A stretch of 64,000 bases of DNA from Antedon bifida (taxonomy: Eukaryota; Echinodermata; Crinoidea; Comatulida; Antedonidae): contig OY727094.1 of assembly GCA_963402885.1 (NCBI GenBank), forward strand, positions 34,908,501 through 34,972,500. Direction: 5' to 3'. The position numbers and the translations under genes are program-made. This document shows, one piece after another, positions 12,793 to 29,200 of this stretch. The notes under the pieces were generated by a model that saw only the letters and a program-made list of their open reading frames with translations, was not told the DNA's origin and ran no database searches. Within the stretch, counting starts at the first letter, position 1. Each line of letters starts with the position of its first letter.

Positions 12793-14669
12793 GTAAGTAA
12801 TCTGTATTTGTTTCTGTTTTGTAGGTGAGAATCATCGAATTTGTCCATTCTTACCTTTCTTTGCTAATAATATAATGTATATACAGCCTCAACAACAACG
12901 CATGCATTTTCTCGTCTCTCAATTCAGAATGTGGCTATCACAATAAACACAATACAAAATACTTACATGTATTTATTTTTACTATGCTAGCTAGTGTAAT
13001 ACAGTAAATTCGTTTAATCTATTCCATTTTGGTGAGGTTACTCCAGTTTGTCGTCACTGGTTACCCAACCTATCCAATGTAATCCTAAGTACGCGTGCGC
13101 AACATAATTAGAACATTATAAATTACCCGGATGCTTGTCACTAAATTGACTATGAACAAACTGCACACATTGAACTTGATATGAAACGATCGTCACTTCA
13201 TACGTTTGACATATTTCACCAACCCTATTGATCTGATCCAACAGACTCATACAGAGGTAAATATGTTTCAAGACAAAACCTAAATTTATCCAAATTATAC
13301 CCTTAAGGGTCTTCTTGTTAAAGGGAAACATTACTACTAACTTGGCAGGTATCATTCAGGAAAGTCATTGTTAATTGAAAATTTTTTCTAGACAAATCGT
13401 GCAAATAAAATACGCTAAAAATGCTTTTTAGTCGAAAGAAAAGATACGGGACGCTGTTTGATGACATTGATAAATAATTGTGCAAACACATATGGTTTAG
13501 ATTTGTTTCAACTCCTCTATAATGTGGCGCGTAGATTTGTAAAAACTAGGGCTACAAAAAAGAATTGGGCCAATAGTGACATCCATAATGGCTTCTGATT
13601 CTGAATGAACGAGCAATAATAACCTTATAATACTGTATGTTTCGATGGAATGGTTAAACTTTTTTTTTTATTCTCTTTTTCAACTAAAGTACGTGGAAAA
13701 AATTACTATTCTATAAAAAAAATTTCTACAAATGAAATTACGAATCAATATTAAATATTTATGACCGTGTTCACATTTTTTCGCCGCACTTTATGGAATG
13801 AAAGGAAAGAAATTAAATTGTGATTTTTGATGTGTGCATTTAATTGTGTTTGTTTTGGAGATACCTTGATATAATTAATGCCTATAATACTGTACATAAG
13901 CGAGCATAGTGTAATAGTTGTAATCAATTAAATCACTTATTTTTTTTATTGTGTTTTTACTCTTGAATATTATTTTGATTCCTATTTCTTATAATATTAT
14001 GTTTTATGTATTTTATATTTGTTTTTTTGTGCCACTAATTTTAAAAGGTGATAACCAATGAATGAAACAATTTTATATAACACCTACATACATTCATGTC
14101 ATTTGATTGGACGATTGTATCACATGGCGTGAAATAATACGTACTATTTAACGATCGTGAAAAAGTACTTTTTTTTCATTTTTCGCGTATATCCAATACA
14201 GCACCGTCTGTTCTGTGACGCGCACCACGCGATCGCTCCTTTACAACGAGATCAGAACAATGACAGTGGCAATGACAAAAATCTATTTCGATGTTCTATA
14301 ACAAATACGATAATGAATGTTTTTATATTCGTTCTATTTCATATTTAAAAACTCAAGACGATGCTGCTAGATATGTTAAATAACGTACGCCTATGAAAAA
14401 CAAATGTACTGGTAATAATAATGAACTGTGCGAAATCAAATGACTTTGGACATTTTTGGTCCAACTGAATAAAACATAAAATGAGAGCATTACTTCTATA
14501 ATACAATAAAATAATGGTCTATTATGCTTATTAATAATATTCTGAAATTGTGTACAATTCAAAAAGTATTTTTAAAACGGTAGAAAAAAAAACACATTTC
14601 TATCGAAGTTGCTAAAATCAGTAAGAAAGTAAAATTCGACAAAATTAAATTAATTATTATTCTTTACAG

Positions 14670-15187
14670 ATTCAAAATGGATGAAAAAGATGTAGAATTC
14701 CAAACATTTCTGAAAGAACTAAGTGAACACTATTCTGGTGTAAAGATGCGATGGCTGAGAATGCTTCTATTTGGTATTTTACCCATTGGAACTCTTGATG
14801 AAAAATCAACCCTAGATTTATTTAATCAACTGACTGAACGTGGATGTATTTCCAAAACTGATGTTAAGCTGTTGTCGGACATTGCTGAAGTAACCATGAT
14901 GGTCTCAGCAACAAAACGCATAGACACATATAAGAACACTATCCAAAGTAGCGATACAGCAGGTGTAGGATTAACAGCATATCGCAGAGCAATGTTTAAT
15001 GTTCTAACTAACACTGACGAAGACGATTTGATGACGGTTATTGGTTTCTACAAACTGAGTGCCTACAACTATAACAATATATGGGATGTTGTATATCACA
15101 TTGAGAAAGCCGGACGCTTGAATTCACAAGACGACCGTGACACTTTTGTAAAGCTTATAAACCAACATGCACAAGGTTTTCTAAAAG
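14670..15187 (+). CDS. NLR-A exon 2: tandem death-effector-like domains
   Basis: First coding exon of NLR-A. The acceptor TTTACAG ends at 14669; the start codon is ATG at 14677, chosen because the phase-1 frame across the acceptor meets a stop at once, whereas this ATG opens 170 codons. The donor GT is at 15188 (phase 1). The product has two helical, death-fold-like halves, about residues 5-78 ('FLKELSEHY' ... 'GCISKTDVKLL') and 98-166 ('AYRRAMFNVL' ... 'AGRLNSQDD'), matching the size and hydrophobic pattern of tandem DEDs. In NLR proteins such modules recruit signalling partners after activation. The RxDL motif of classical DEDs is not evident, so 'DED-like' is as far as I would go. This exon does not align with the corresponding exon of NLR-B. 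Confidence 0.75.
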
Positions 15188-15576
15188 GTAGATCGCCACA
15201 TTATTATACATAATACACTTACTTGAGATCATTTGATTTAAATAGAACCTAATTATTACGTAATTTTGAAATGTGCATTTAACGAATAATAATATTATAA
15301 AACGAATCTCGGTTGGGCCGACTTTTTTTTCATTTTCAGATTTACTGATCTTTATATCGCTTTCAAAATTAATTAATAATAATAAACAAAATGACACCCA
15401 GGTTAAGTCCGAATAAAGGTGCATGTTATGAACATAAATATTTCTGTTATATTAGTTATATTTGAATGAAACATAATTTATGTTGAATTAATGCTCCCAA
15501 TAATTGAAATATTTGATGTAGGCCTATAGAACATTCATTATAAATTCACGTTTTTTTACTGTCATTTATTAAACAG

Positions 15577-15639
15577 TGGAAGTGGCAACCAGTAATAATG
15601 AAGAACAAGAAATGCCAAAAGAAGTTAAATCAGAAACAG
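15577..15639 (+). pseudogene. NLR-A linker exon 1, donor site damaged
   Basis: A 63-nt segment after TTTATTAAACAG, homologous to the linker exon of NLR-B at 38137-38202. It would encode 21 residues rich in E, S and K. In NLR-B the exon is followed by GTCAGT; here the bases GTCAG are missing, so the exon ends in AAACAG followed by TTAC. The only nearby GT is one base early and would shift the frame. Since the exon is a multiple of three with phase 1 at both ends, skipping it leaves the protein in frame, which is the likely outcome. Confidence 0.55.
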
Positions 15640-15741
15640 TTACTAATAATGTACTATTTTGCTCCCAATCAGTAGTTTTTTAGGTAAAATAATAATAATT
15701 GTCTTTAAATTGTTTTTCTTATTATTCTGTTATTAAAATAG

Positions 15742-15807
15742 GTCAAGTACTAGCAACCAGTAGCAATGAAGGACAAGGAATTCCAAAAGAGGATAAATCA
15801 GAAACAG
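15742..15807 (+). CDS. NLR-A linker exon 2
   Basis: A 66-nt phase 1-1 exon between an AAAATAG acceptor and a GTTAGT donor. It encodes 22 hydrophilic residues (…QVLATSSNEGQGIPKEDKSE…) and is a near repeat of linker exon 1 and of the NLR-B linker exons, so the linker evolved by exon duplication. It joins the death-fold module to the NACHT region and has no recognisable domain. Confidence 0.65.
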
Positions 15808-15856
15808 GTTAGTTGCTTTCAGAATAATAATAATATTTAAACAAAATCCTTTTTAG

Positions 15857-15957
15857 TCGTGGACGCGACTCTATAGTTCACTATGTCGGTCGGTCGGTCT
15901 GTCGGTCCGGTATCACTATGCGTTTTAGCACGCGACTTATGGCTGTTGGCCTTGTTG
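15857..15957. mobile_element. Short insertion in an NLR-A intron
   Basis: About 100 bp, including CGGTCGGTCGGT repeats, is present here but absent at the aligned place in NLR-B (near 38415). The sequence on both sides matches, so this is an insertion in A or a deletion in B. Its family is unknown. Confidence 0.5.
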
Positions 15958-16579
15958 ATGTTTAATTCCAATCCTGACCACATGTAGAATGATATGATAA
16001 TTAGGAAGCTTCATTATTTTAAAAACGAAATGTTGTTTTAACAAACATGTTAAAACATCATAATAAGTAAGACTCATATTACACATATTATTCTTTGAGA
16101 ACTAATAAGCTTAATTCTAATCCGCATTACAAAGTTTGTTTACTAAATACAAATAAATATAGGTCTACTTAAAAGCTAGATTTTCAGAGTAAATGTTTAT
16201 GTTTTATTAGTATTTTAATACACTAAAACTCTGAAAATGTTTTTTTCTGTTTGCTGCCCTCTGTTGAGCATATTTCGACGACCCCTGATGGATTAAAAAT
16301 TGTGTTTGCCGCCCTCTATAATTCCGCCTATACTACAATCAATGAAAATACGAAGTTTCTGTAACAATCAAATATTCTTATGCATTAACAACAATCATGA
16401 TAGTATATAGGCCTGAAAAAGCATAAATAAATAGTTAACTTGATTACATTCATATATTAATTTGGTAAAAATACTGCCTAATGGAACAATTGGTAATCGG
16501 CAATGTAATAATATTAATAATGTTTTCCAAATAAAATATATTCAGAAAAGATAGAATTAGTTATTTTTTCCTTAAACAG

Positions 16580-16714
16580 ATGAGGAAGTGTCGACGACTC
16601 TTAAAGAAGAACAAGGAAAGCGAAGAGAATATAATGACCCCGCCTCACAACGAAACAGAAAATCTTGGTTTGTTATCACTCTTGAAAGATTGGGCTTGAA
16701 AAAATCAGATTCAA
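16580..16714 (+). CDS. NLR-A linker exon 3 (absent from NLR-B)
   Basis: A 135-nt phase 1-1 exon between CTTAAACAG and GTGAGT. It encodes 45 residues, basic and serine/threonine-rich at first and ending 'TLERLGLKKSDS'. The NLR-B intron shows no counterpart although sequence on either side aligns, so the exon was lost in B or gained in A. Its symmetric phase keeps both genes in frame. Confidence 0.6.
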
Positions 16715-17409
16715 GTGAGTTACTTTAGTTATGTCGTATGCATTACATAATAATATGGTATTTAAAATTAATAATAGCACAAAAAAAAGATCTCCTATTC
16801 AGAAAGTATATTAAGTAAAACTTAGTTTGATGGGTTTAGATAGATATAATTTATGTTTGAAGAAATGTTTATCAAACAAAATCACATCGTCTTACTTTAA
16901 TTTTGCTCATTTAATCATAATTAATTTGAAAATAAAATGTATTCATAAAATAATTGATAAGATTTTGTAATCAAATTCAAATTAATAGTAATTGACCGTA
17001 ATATATATATTTTATTTGCCGCCCTCTATAATCCCCTTTACTGTACAGATTAATTAGGGCCTATAATGCACAAGTGTATGTCATTTGGCATACAATATTA
17101 TGGATGATCATTAATGAATGTAATTATGATGTAGATAATTGTGAGTTTAGTTTCAATCATAAACGTCCTCCGCAATAAATGGCCTTTTAACCTAATAACT
17201 TAAATGCATATATTGTTATTGCTGTCATAAGCAAAAGTTGTACTACTGATATACCTGAAAAATCTTTAATTTCTTATACTACAATTTAGTTTTTAATTAA
17301 CCTACAAATTTTAAAAGCTTTTATATCATATGAAAATGGTCGGTCAAAATCTGTGTAGTTTTCTCATCTTATTGTATTATTTTTGTTGTCAAAATTCAAT
17401 ACGATTTTT

Positions 17410-17615
17410 TCGGGTGGCCGTGTACGGGAGGTAATTTACCATACAAACAATTTCATTTTAGTAAAAAAAAAAGTGGCCGTGGCCGCTTACGGGAGAGGTG
17501 GCCGCTTATGAGAGGTACCAAATGCACTAATTAGATAGGAAGAACAAATAGGCTTTTGAAAGTGCGGCCGTTACAGGAGGTGGCCGTTAACGGAGGTGGC
17601 CGCTCACGGAGGAAA
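17410..17615. repeat. GTGGCCG(C/T)TTACGGGAGG-type degenerate tandem repeat
   Basis: About five degenerate copies of a GGTGGCCGCTTACGGAGG-like unit inside the intron just ahead of the NACHT exon. It is GC-rich against its surroundings and missing from the NLR-B intron, so it is probably part of an inserted element. Confidence 0.55.
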
Positions 17616-17693
17616 TTGTAGGCCTTTATTAATTAAAATTAACTTAAATCAAATATCTTTCTTGACATTTTTCTTAATTTTTTTTCTCATTAG

Positions 17694-19678
17694 AAAAAAT
17701 TCAAGAATACCTGGTTCAAAGACAAAAGAAATTGTGTAGACAGGCCAGTAGATTTACACCACCAACAATGCGTGGTAGATACACAGTTGACATTTCGAAG
17801 ATGTTTACCGATATGGAACTACTGAAAGAACGTGAAAACAATACAGAAACCAACAAACCAAAAACATTAACAGAAGTGGTAGATGTTATCAGCTCCACAC
17901 CTGGATGTAGAGCTCTTATAGATGGCGAGGGTGGGATAGGTAAAACTACCATATTAAGGCATTTATCATACAACTGGGCTACTGGGCAATCAATTATAGT
18001 ATTTAAAGATAAAATTGTATTTCTTTTAAGTTTAAGAGATTTAAAACAAGATGACGACATCTTGGATATGATTGTAAAGGAAATTGATATGATAGAGTTT
18101 AGCAGGCATACAAAATTAAATTCAGAGTTAATTCAAGATTTTCTAATAACCCATGACGATAAATTGGTATTTTTCTTAGACGGATTAGATGAATTGAGAT
18201 TTAATAATCCAAGCGTAATAAGTCTGTTCAAAAAGAACAACTTACAAAACAGTACCGTGATACTTACTTCACGAGCAGAAAACATAGATGAATTCGTAAA
18301 AGAGAGTGACGTACATGTGAGAGTTAAGGGGTTTAATGACGAGAACATAGGCGAGTACATTGACAAACATTTTGGAAAACTAGAATTGGGAAAATCCCTT
18401 CGAAACGAATTGGATATTGACACTTATCGGGCTGGGAGGAAACATCCTGAAGCGTATGCAATGTGCAAAAATCCAATGCTGCTTTTTTCAATCTGTTTGC
18501 TGTGGGAAGACAGTCAGAGCTTTCCTACAGATAAAGCTGAACTTTTTAAAGAAATATTTCGTAACATTTTAAATCAGTTCAACAAACAGGAACAATTCGC
18601 AAAGCTTTCTAAATTTGAAAACACACCAGCAAAATACGTAAATGCTATGATATTGCTAGGAAAATGTATGTATGATAGCTTGAAAGTAAATCAACTTTCA
18701 ATAAACATGACAGCTTTGAATGATAAACATACGAATAAAGGTTTGGTTGATATGTCCGTGAAACTTGGATTTGTTTATGAAGAAGCACCGATTTTAAAAT
18801 CGAATTTTGAAATCATTTTTATGCCTCCTCACAAGTTGATAGTAGAGTCATTGGTGGGATTTTACTTGTGCAAATTATGTGAAAGTGAAGGTATTGAGAA
18901 TGAGTGCTCAGATGTACGAACATTACTTACACCATTGGATGATGATGAGTGGAAGGTGATACGAGAGAGTGAGCATTTATACAGAGCGAGAGAGTTTGCA
19001 ATTGGTTTCCTTGATGATAAAGCTGGCGGTTTCCTCAAGCACTGGGTTACAAATAGTTTGTCAACATATCGCAATCTGCCGAGAAATTTAAACTTTGTTA
19101 AAAAACAACATAAAGATGCTGTGGTAAATGAATTAATTAATCACATGACAAGCAAAGATTTAGAAATAAATAATCATTTGGATGATATATCTACCTCCAT
19201 AAGAATGTTTATTGATTACAAAAGTCCAGGTGTACAATGTGACGGGCATTTCATACGTCTAATTATGCAATTGTATTGTATGCAATATCATCATGTTAGT
19301 GATTCTGATTGTACCTATTATGAGTATAGTGTCGATGACTTTTGTAGTAAGATGGCATTGGAGCGAAAGGGAAGAGTTATTGCACACATTTTAGGCATTG
19401 ATGATAGATGTGACGGTTTTGCGATTTGGAATCTATCACGTGATGTATTTAATGACTTTGTATCAGAATGTTCTCTCAAACAAGTTCAATTAGCATTACG
19501 TCATCTCGATATCTCTGATAGTAAACTTCACAACATTGATGTTAATACAATGTCTTCATTTCTCATTATGTGTCCTGAGCTGAGGGTGCTTTACATGATG
19601 GATTGCAATCTATCAGCTGACGACATTCGTCACGTGTCTGAAAAGTGTTCAATAAGAAATATTACATTTCGTCATTAG
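17694..19678 (+). CDS. NLR-A terminal exon: NACHT ATPase and leucine-rich C-terminus
   Basis: Large last exon, acceptor CTCATTAG ending at 17693, stop TAG at 19676-19678; with the other exons it gives about 898 residues if linker 1 is skipped. After a 'YTVDISKMFTDMEL' segment typical of invertebrate NLRs comes the NACHT domain: Walker A 'GEGGIGKTT' (about 17924-17950), Walker B 'FFLDGLDELRF' near 18172-18204 and a sensor-like 'STVILTSRAE'. NACHT proteins use ATP-driven oligomerisation in cytosolic innate sensing. A helical region follows, then a short leucine-rich end with 'LRHLDI' and 'LRVLYMMDCNL'. No membrane segment is seen. A candidate poly(A) signal AATAAA is at 20321. From about 18835 to the stop the gene matches NLR-B at every comparable silent site but differs at about 34 codons. 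Confidence 0.88.
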
Positions 19679-19917
19679 TTAGTTTTCACTGATAACGTAT
19701 GTTACTTCTACTATATAACAGACATATTTTTAAATCTCGCAGCAAGCAGGTGTCAATTTTTAATATCGCAAATAATTTCATTTCTAACATTAAATTTGTA
19801 TTCAATATAAAAACGACCTTTTATATATAAATCGTATAGTAGATTAAATCAATATGATGATCTAAAACATTATACAATGTTTTTAAACATTTTATTTTGA
19901 CATACTTACCTTCATCG

Positions 19918-20026
19918 ACGGAGCGCGCGCGCGTACTTCCGCACGCGGCACACTAGCAACGGAAGTAATAATTATTAACAGCTGTAGCATGCAGATAAAC
20001 AAGAATGTTTGTTTCTTATTCATTAT
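19918..20026. other. GC-rich insertion downstream of NLR-A
   Basis: About 105 bp including GCGCGCGCGCG sits in the 3' flank where unit B reads straight from CATCAACGGA into TTTATAAGCTG (near 42640). The rest of the flank aligns closely. No family is recognised. Confidence 0.5.
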
Positions 20027-21371
20027 AATCTTTATAAGCTGTGCTGCCATGTTTAATGACAATGATTCTTTTATAATAATGTAATGTTTTTTACTTGATA
20101 TATTGTATAGAATTGGTTGTGCGTGTTTTAAAGTAATTATGTGATAATATTATATTAAATGTAATTAATACAACTCTTTATAATTAGGTTGGATGGTTAA
20201 ATACTAAAAGTAAAGTGGTACAACTTGAAACTACAAAAAATAGCATGAACATGATCAAACGTAATTTGTTATCAAAAGCAGTTTTATTAAATGAAAACGT
20301 AATTAGAAATTATATTAACAAATAAACACATTATGAGATGTCTTTGGCACAGTAACAACAACAGAACAAAGTTGAAGTAGAATTTGTAAAACTAAAAATG
20401 ACAAAAATCAAACAATGAAGACATTATATAATATAGTTTGATATCAATGAATTTTGCATTTAGTTTCATTGCTGTGTTTTTTAATATATTTTTTGATGTA
20501 GAAATATTTTTTCTATATGATGTAGAAATAGTGAAATATAATTCTGTATAAAATAAATTTAAAGTTGATAAGTTATGGATTACCATTTATAGATTGGAAT
20601 AATTAAAGGTTCTACTTAATTTTGAGATATATTTGTGTACAGTCTTTGATTTTCTTTTGTTGTAAGAGTAATAACACTTTGGTGCTAACAATAGTTTAAA
20701 CCTGAACACTGTGCTGACTTGTAATAACACTTGGTGTTAACAATAGTTTAAACCTGAACACTGTGCTGACTTGTAATAACACTTGGTGTTAACAATAGTT
20801 TAAACCTGAACACTGTGCTGACTTGTAATAACACTTGGTGTTAACAATAGTTTAAACCTGAACACTGTGCTGACTTGTAATAACACTTGGTGTTAACAAT
20901 AGCTTAAACCTGAACACTGTGCTGACTTGTAATAACACTTGGTGTTAACAATAGTTTAAACCTGAACACTGTGCTGACTTGTAATAACACTTGGTGTTAA
21001 CAATAGTTTAAACCTGAACACTGTGCTGACTTGTAATAACACTTGGTGTTAACAATAGTTTAAACCTGAACACTGTGCTGACTTGTAATAACACTTGGTG
21101 TTAACAATAGTTTAAACCTGAACACTGTGCAGACTTGTAATAACACTTGGCGTTAACAATAGTTTAAACCTGAACACTGTGTTGACTTGTAATAACACTT
21201 GGTGTTAACAATAGTTTAAACCTGAACACTGTGCTGACTTGTAATAACACTTGGTGTTAACAATAGTTTAAACCTGAACACTGTGCTGACTTGTAATAAC
21301 ACTTGGTGTTAACAATAGTTTAAACCTGAACACTGTGCTGACTTGTAATAACACTTGGTGTTAACAATAGT

Positions 21372-25073
<3,702 letters not shown>

Positions 25074-25414
25074 CTAAAATAAACATAGTTGCATACAAAA
25101 TCAAACAATTTATCTTACCACCTTATAATTTAAATAGCTTGTATCAAGTTGGAGGCTAAGTTGTACTGCTATAAATTCATTACGAACATGTTAGGATATT
25201 TCTCTAAACATGATGGTGGTTTCCAAACAGTGAAAGTGGTAGGAAAGACTAGGTTAAGAACAGACTTAAGTTGGTATGTGAAATATAAGCTGGGTAGAAT
25301 TAGATTAGGCTCAACTTCACTCAGCACAAATACTTCTTTACATATGACACTCTGTGTGTAAATCGTATGGCATTATTGATCACGCTGTAATAAAATGTAG
25401 TAATTATTTATTTA

Positions 25415-25579
<165 letters not shown>

Positions 25580-26255
25580 TCATTGAAAAACAAATATATA
25601 TAACTGATATATTGTATTAAAAGGATAATTATTATTAATTGCTTTTGGATGTGTAAAAATTAAGACAAACACATTTGCCAACTGAATTAAGTTTTCTCTT
25701 TACTCTGTCGTATTTTTGAATGCTTACATGTTGTTTATCAGTAAGAACATTCTTGCACTCATTCTTAAAAAGAAAACAGAAACGTAATAAAACAGCAGTA
25801 GGCCTAGTTGCTGCTAAAATCAGAATGTGAAATGTCTATATCAACTGGCCATTAATTGTGCATTCACTATAATTTACATTTACAAATTGGTAAAAACAAC
25901 ATATAGTTGCTTCTTTACTCTGTATCCATGAGTGCTTACCTGTCAACAGCCATCTAGACGACAGTAGTTCTGTCTCTGTACATGGAGGTATCTGTAGGTC
26001 TACATGGTCGTATTGGAGGTATTATATTATAATATAATAACTCTATGGTCTGTGTAGCACTGTCATCCTGCTGTGAGAAGAGGAGGAAAATTCAGATCAG
26101 ACATTTCATGAGGTCATCTAGGTAGGGCCAGGCCTAGATAGTAGTAGGCTACTAAACTAGGCTTCGAATTCACACTCCTCTGACTCTCCAGTTTTTGTGG
26201 GCTAGAAGTAAGGGAGAAAAGTGTGGTGGCTGGCTGCTGTGGTGGTGGAGGGATA

Positions 26256-29200
26256 ATAGTCCAGGAGTATTAGACTTTGAGGTAGAAATAAATATGCTAA
26301 AGCTGAATTTTTCAGGATAGGTCCCTAATGTTGTCTGAAACAACATACTAAAAGTCCCCGGGTTTCCCCGTTGTGCTTCTACCCGATTGGGCCATTTTTC
26401 AAAATGGCGGCCATCTTAAAATTATTTACCATATGTTAACAACCAGTAGGTGTAAGTAAACAATCTTGGTGTCAAAATACTCAGAAGACCCATATTTATA
26501 TTCACTGTAATGGAAAAGTTTAACAAAAAATGGTCAGAAATGCCTGTTTTGACCTTTGACCCTAAATTTGGATTATCTCAATATCTCATCAACGACTGGC
26601 TGTAGAGACGTCAAAGTTGTCCCAAATTATTCAGAATGCCCAACTTTCTATTCACTTTAATGAAAGAAAAATACCAAATTCCTTTAGAAACCTTCTATTT
26701 TGACCTTTGAACTATTGACCTAGACATATTTTAATTTTATAGACATCTTGGTGATCGATAAGAGTACACAAGCGAAATTGGTGTCAAAATACTCAGAAGA
26801 CCCACATTTATATTCACTGTAATGGAAAAGTTTAACAAAAAATGGTCGGAAATGCCTGTTTTGACCTTTGACCATAAATTTGGATTATCTCAATATCTCA
26901 TCAACGACTGGCCGTAGGGACTTCAAAGTTGTCCCAAATTATTCAGAATGCCCAACTTTCTATTCACTTTAATGAAAGAAAAATACCAAATTCCTTTAGA
27001 AACCTTCTATTTTGACCTTTGAACCATTGATCTGGTCATATTTTATACCAAAATTGTATAGAAATCTTGGTGATCGATAGGAATACATAAGGGAATTTGG
27101 TGTCAAAATACTCCAAAACACCCATGTTTCTGTTTACTCTTATAGAAATAATGTACTGAATGCGATTGAAAGTGTTTTGACATTTGACCCTAATAATTAC
27201 ATTTTAATGAGAATTAGTCTATTTCGTGCCTAGCTTACCTGTATAAACCGACAATAGCCCGTGCTCTCCAGAGGGAGGGCTTAAATGCAAAAAGTTAAAT
27301 TTAAGTTGACATAAAGATAGACAGAATCTAACAATTCATCAGTATGGCCATTGCCATGAGAGGTAAAATTCATTCCAAATTGCTCAGATGCTAAACAGAC
27401 AAACCAAGCCCCAATTTTAAACTATATATATATGATACATTTTACTGTCTGTTTGGGCTTTAGCCTGTTTTCACTTCTTTTATTCATTAGTAACCAAACA
27501 AATTTTATTATTTATTTATTATTTAAGGTTAGAAATTAGTCCTCCAAAAAATGCCACGCCTTCTCTATATGGCTAATGTCCATGTTTAAACTTTGGAGCT
27601 ACACCAATTCTGAAATGTTTCCTCTTCGGCAGTGTCATTTAATATATAGCAGAGACCACTACTGGTTGATTTGACACACACTTATTGGTAAAATTGGTTT
27701 TTTTTTTCAATTGAGCTGCACTATTACATTTCTTTGTGTATATAGGTCTGGAGTACATAATTCATCTTATAACATTTTTTAAATTGTCTAAAACTGCACA
27801 CTGTACATAGTCACCCACCCAACCATTTATCAAGGTCTCAGTCTAAGTCTCATTTTAGGCTCTAGTCATACCTCCGATTCTTATCTGATATGATGCAATT
27901 TAATTTTAAAAGAATTATTGCATTTATCTTTAAGATGTGAACATTTTTCTCTGTTTTTTTCCAATCAAAATTCTCTAAAAATCGAAAATACTTCAGGACT
28001 ATAATTATGATGGTTAATAAAATAAGGGCATGAAAATCTGTTGAAGACCATAACAACTTTACAGTGACAATTTCTTTATAATTCATCTTGATAGATTTGT
28101 AAGAGTTTCATATTGTATTTTATTATTTAGGTGATTTGTCAAATGACACATTGTGACCCTTTGATACCTGAAATTATGGCCTCATATCTATATTGATGAA
28201 TAGTATTATTCGTCCATCGGACATTTTTTTCTGGGCTGTTTCGGATAAATTTGACATCTCATGGCATGATGAATGGTGTGATATGTCCATCATGCTATTT
28301 TGGACTTAAATTATTAAATTATAATGTAGTGATTAAAGTCAAAGGTAAAAAAACATGGGTGTTTAGGAATATTTTGACAACAAATTCGCTTATGTATTCC
28401 TATCGATCACCAAGATTTCTATATATTTATGATATAAAATACTGTATTGGCCAGATCAATAGTTCAAATGGCAAAATAGGTGGTTTCTAAAGGCTTTTAG
28501 TATTTTTCTTTAACTACAGTGAATAGAGAGTTGGGCACTCTTCTTAATTTAGGACAATTTTGAAGTCTCTACGGCCAGCAGTTGATGCGGTATTGAGATA
28601 ACCCAAATTTAGGGTCAAAGTTATAAATTTTTAAACCAATTTCGTATCCTATCGATCACCAAGATGTCTATAAAAATAAATATGCCTACGTCAATAGTTC
28701 AAAGGTCAAAATAGAAGGTTTCTAAAGGTTTTTAGTATTTTTCTTTCATTAAAGTAAATAGAAAGTTGGGCATTCTGAATAATTTGGGACAACTTTGAAG
28801 TCTCTACGGCCAGTCGTTGATGAGATATTGAGATAATCCAAATTTAGGGTCAAAGTTCAAAACATGCATTTCCGGTCATTTTTTTAAAAACTTTTCCATT
28901 ATAGTGAATATAAATATGGGTCTTCTGAGTATTTTGACACCAATTTCGCTTATGCACTCCTATCGATCACCAAGATGTCTATAAAATTAAAATATGCTTA
29001 GGTCAATAGTTCAAAGGTCAGAATAGAAGGTTTCTAAAGGAATTTAGTGTTTTTCTTTCATTAGAGTGAATAGAAAGTTGGGCATTCTGAATAATTTGGG
29101 ACAATTTTGAACTCTCTACGGCCAGTCGTTGATAAGATATTGAGATAATCCAAATTGATGGTCAAAGGTCAAAACAGGCATTTCCGGTCATTTTTTTAAA

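Larger units (their letters stand above)
5572..15215 (+). repeat. Segmental duplication, unit A copy
   Basis: This block is repeated at 52478-64000 in the same order and orientation with only a few percent mismatch, for example 6323-6609 against 53234-53520, 10284-10505 against 59330-59545, and 14677 onward against 63795 onward. It carries the upstream region, the TATA box and the first exons of an NLR gene. Unit C differs by a piggyBac-like insertion, a 160-bp hairpin insertion and about 1.09 kb of extra sequence near 56606-57692. The stretch 8900-10130 holds no gene that I can support. Confidence 0.92.
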
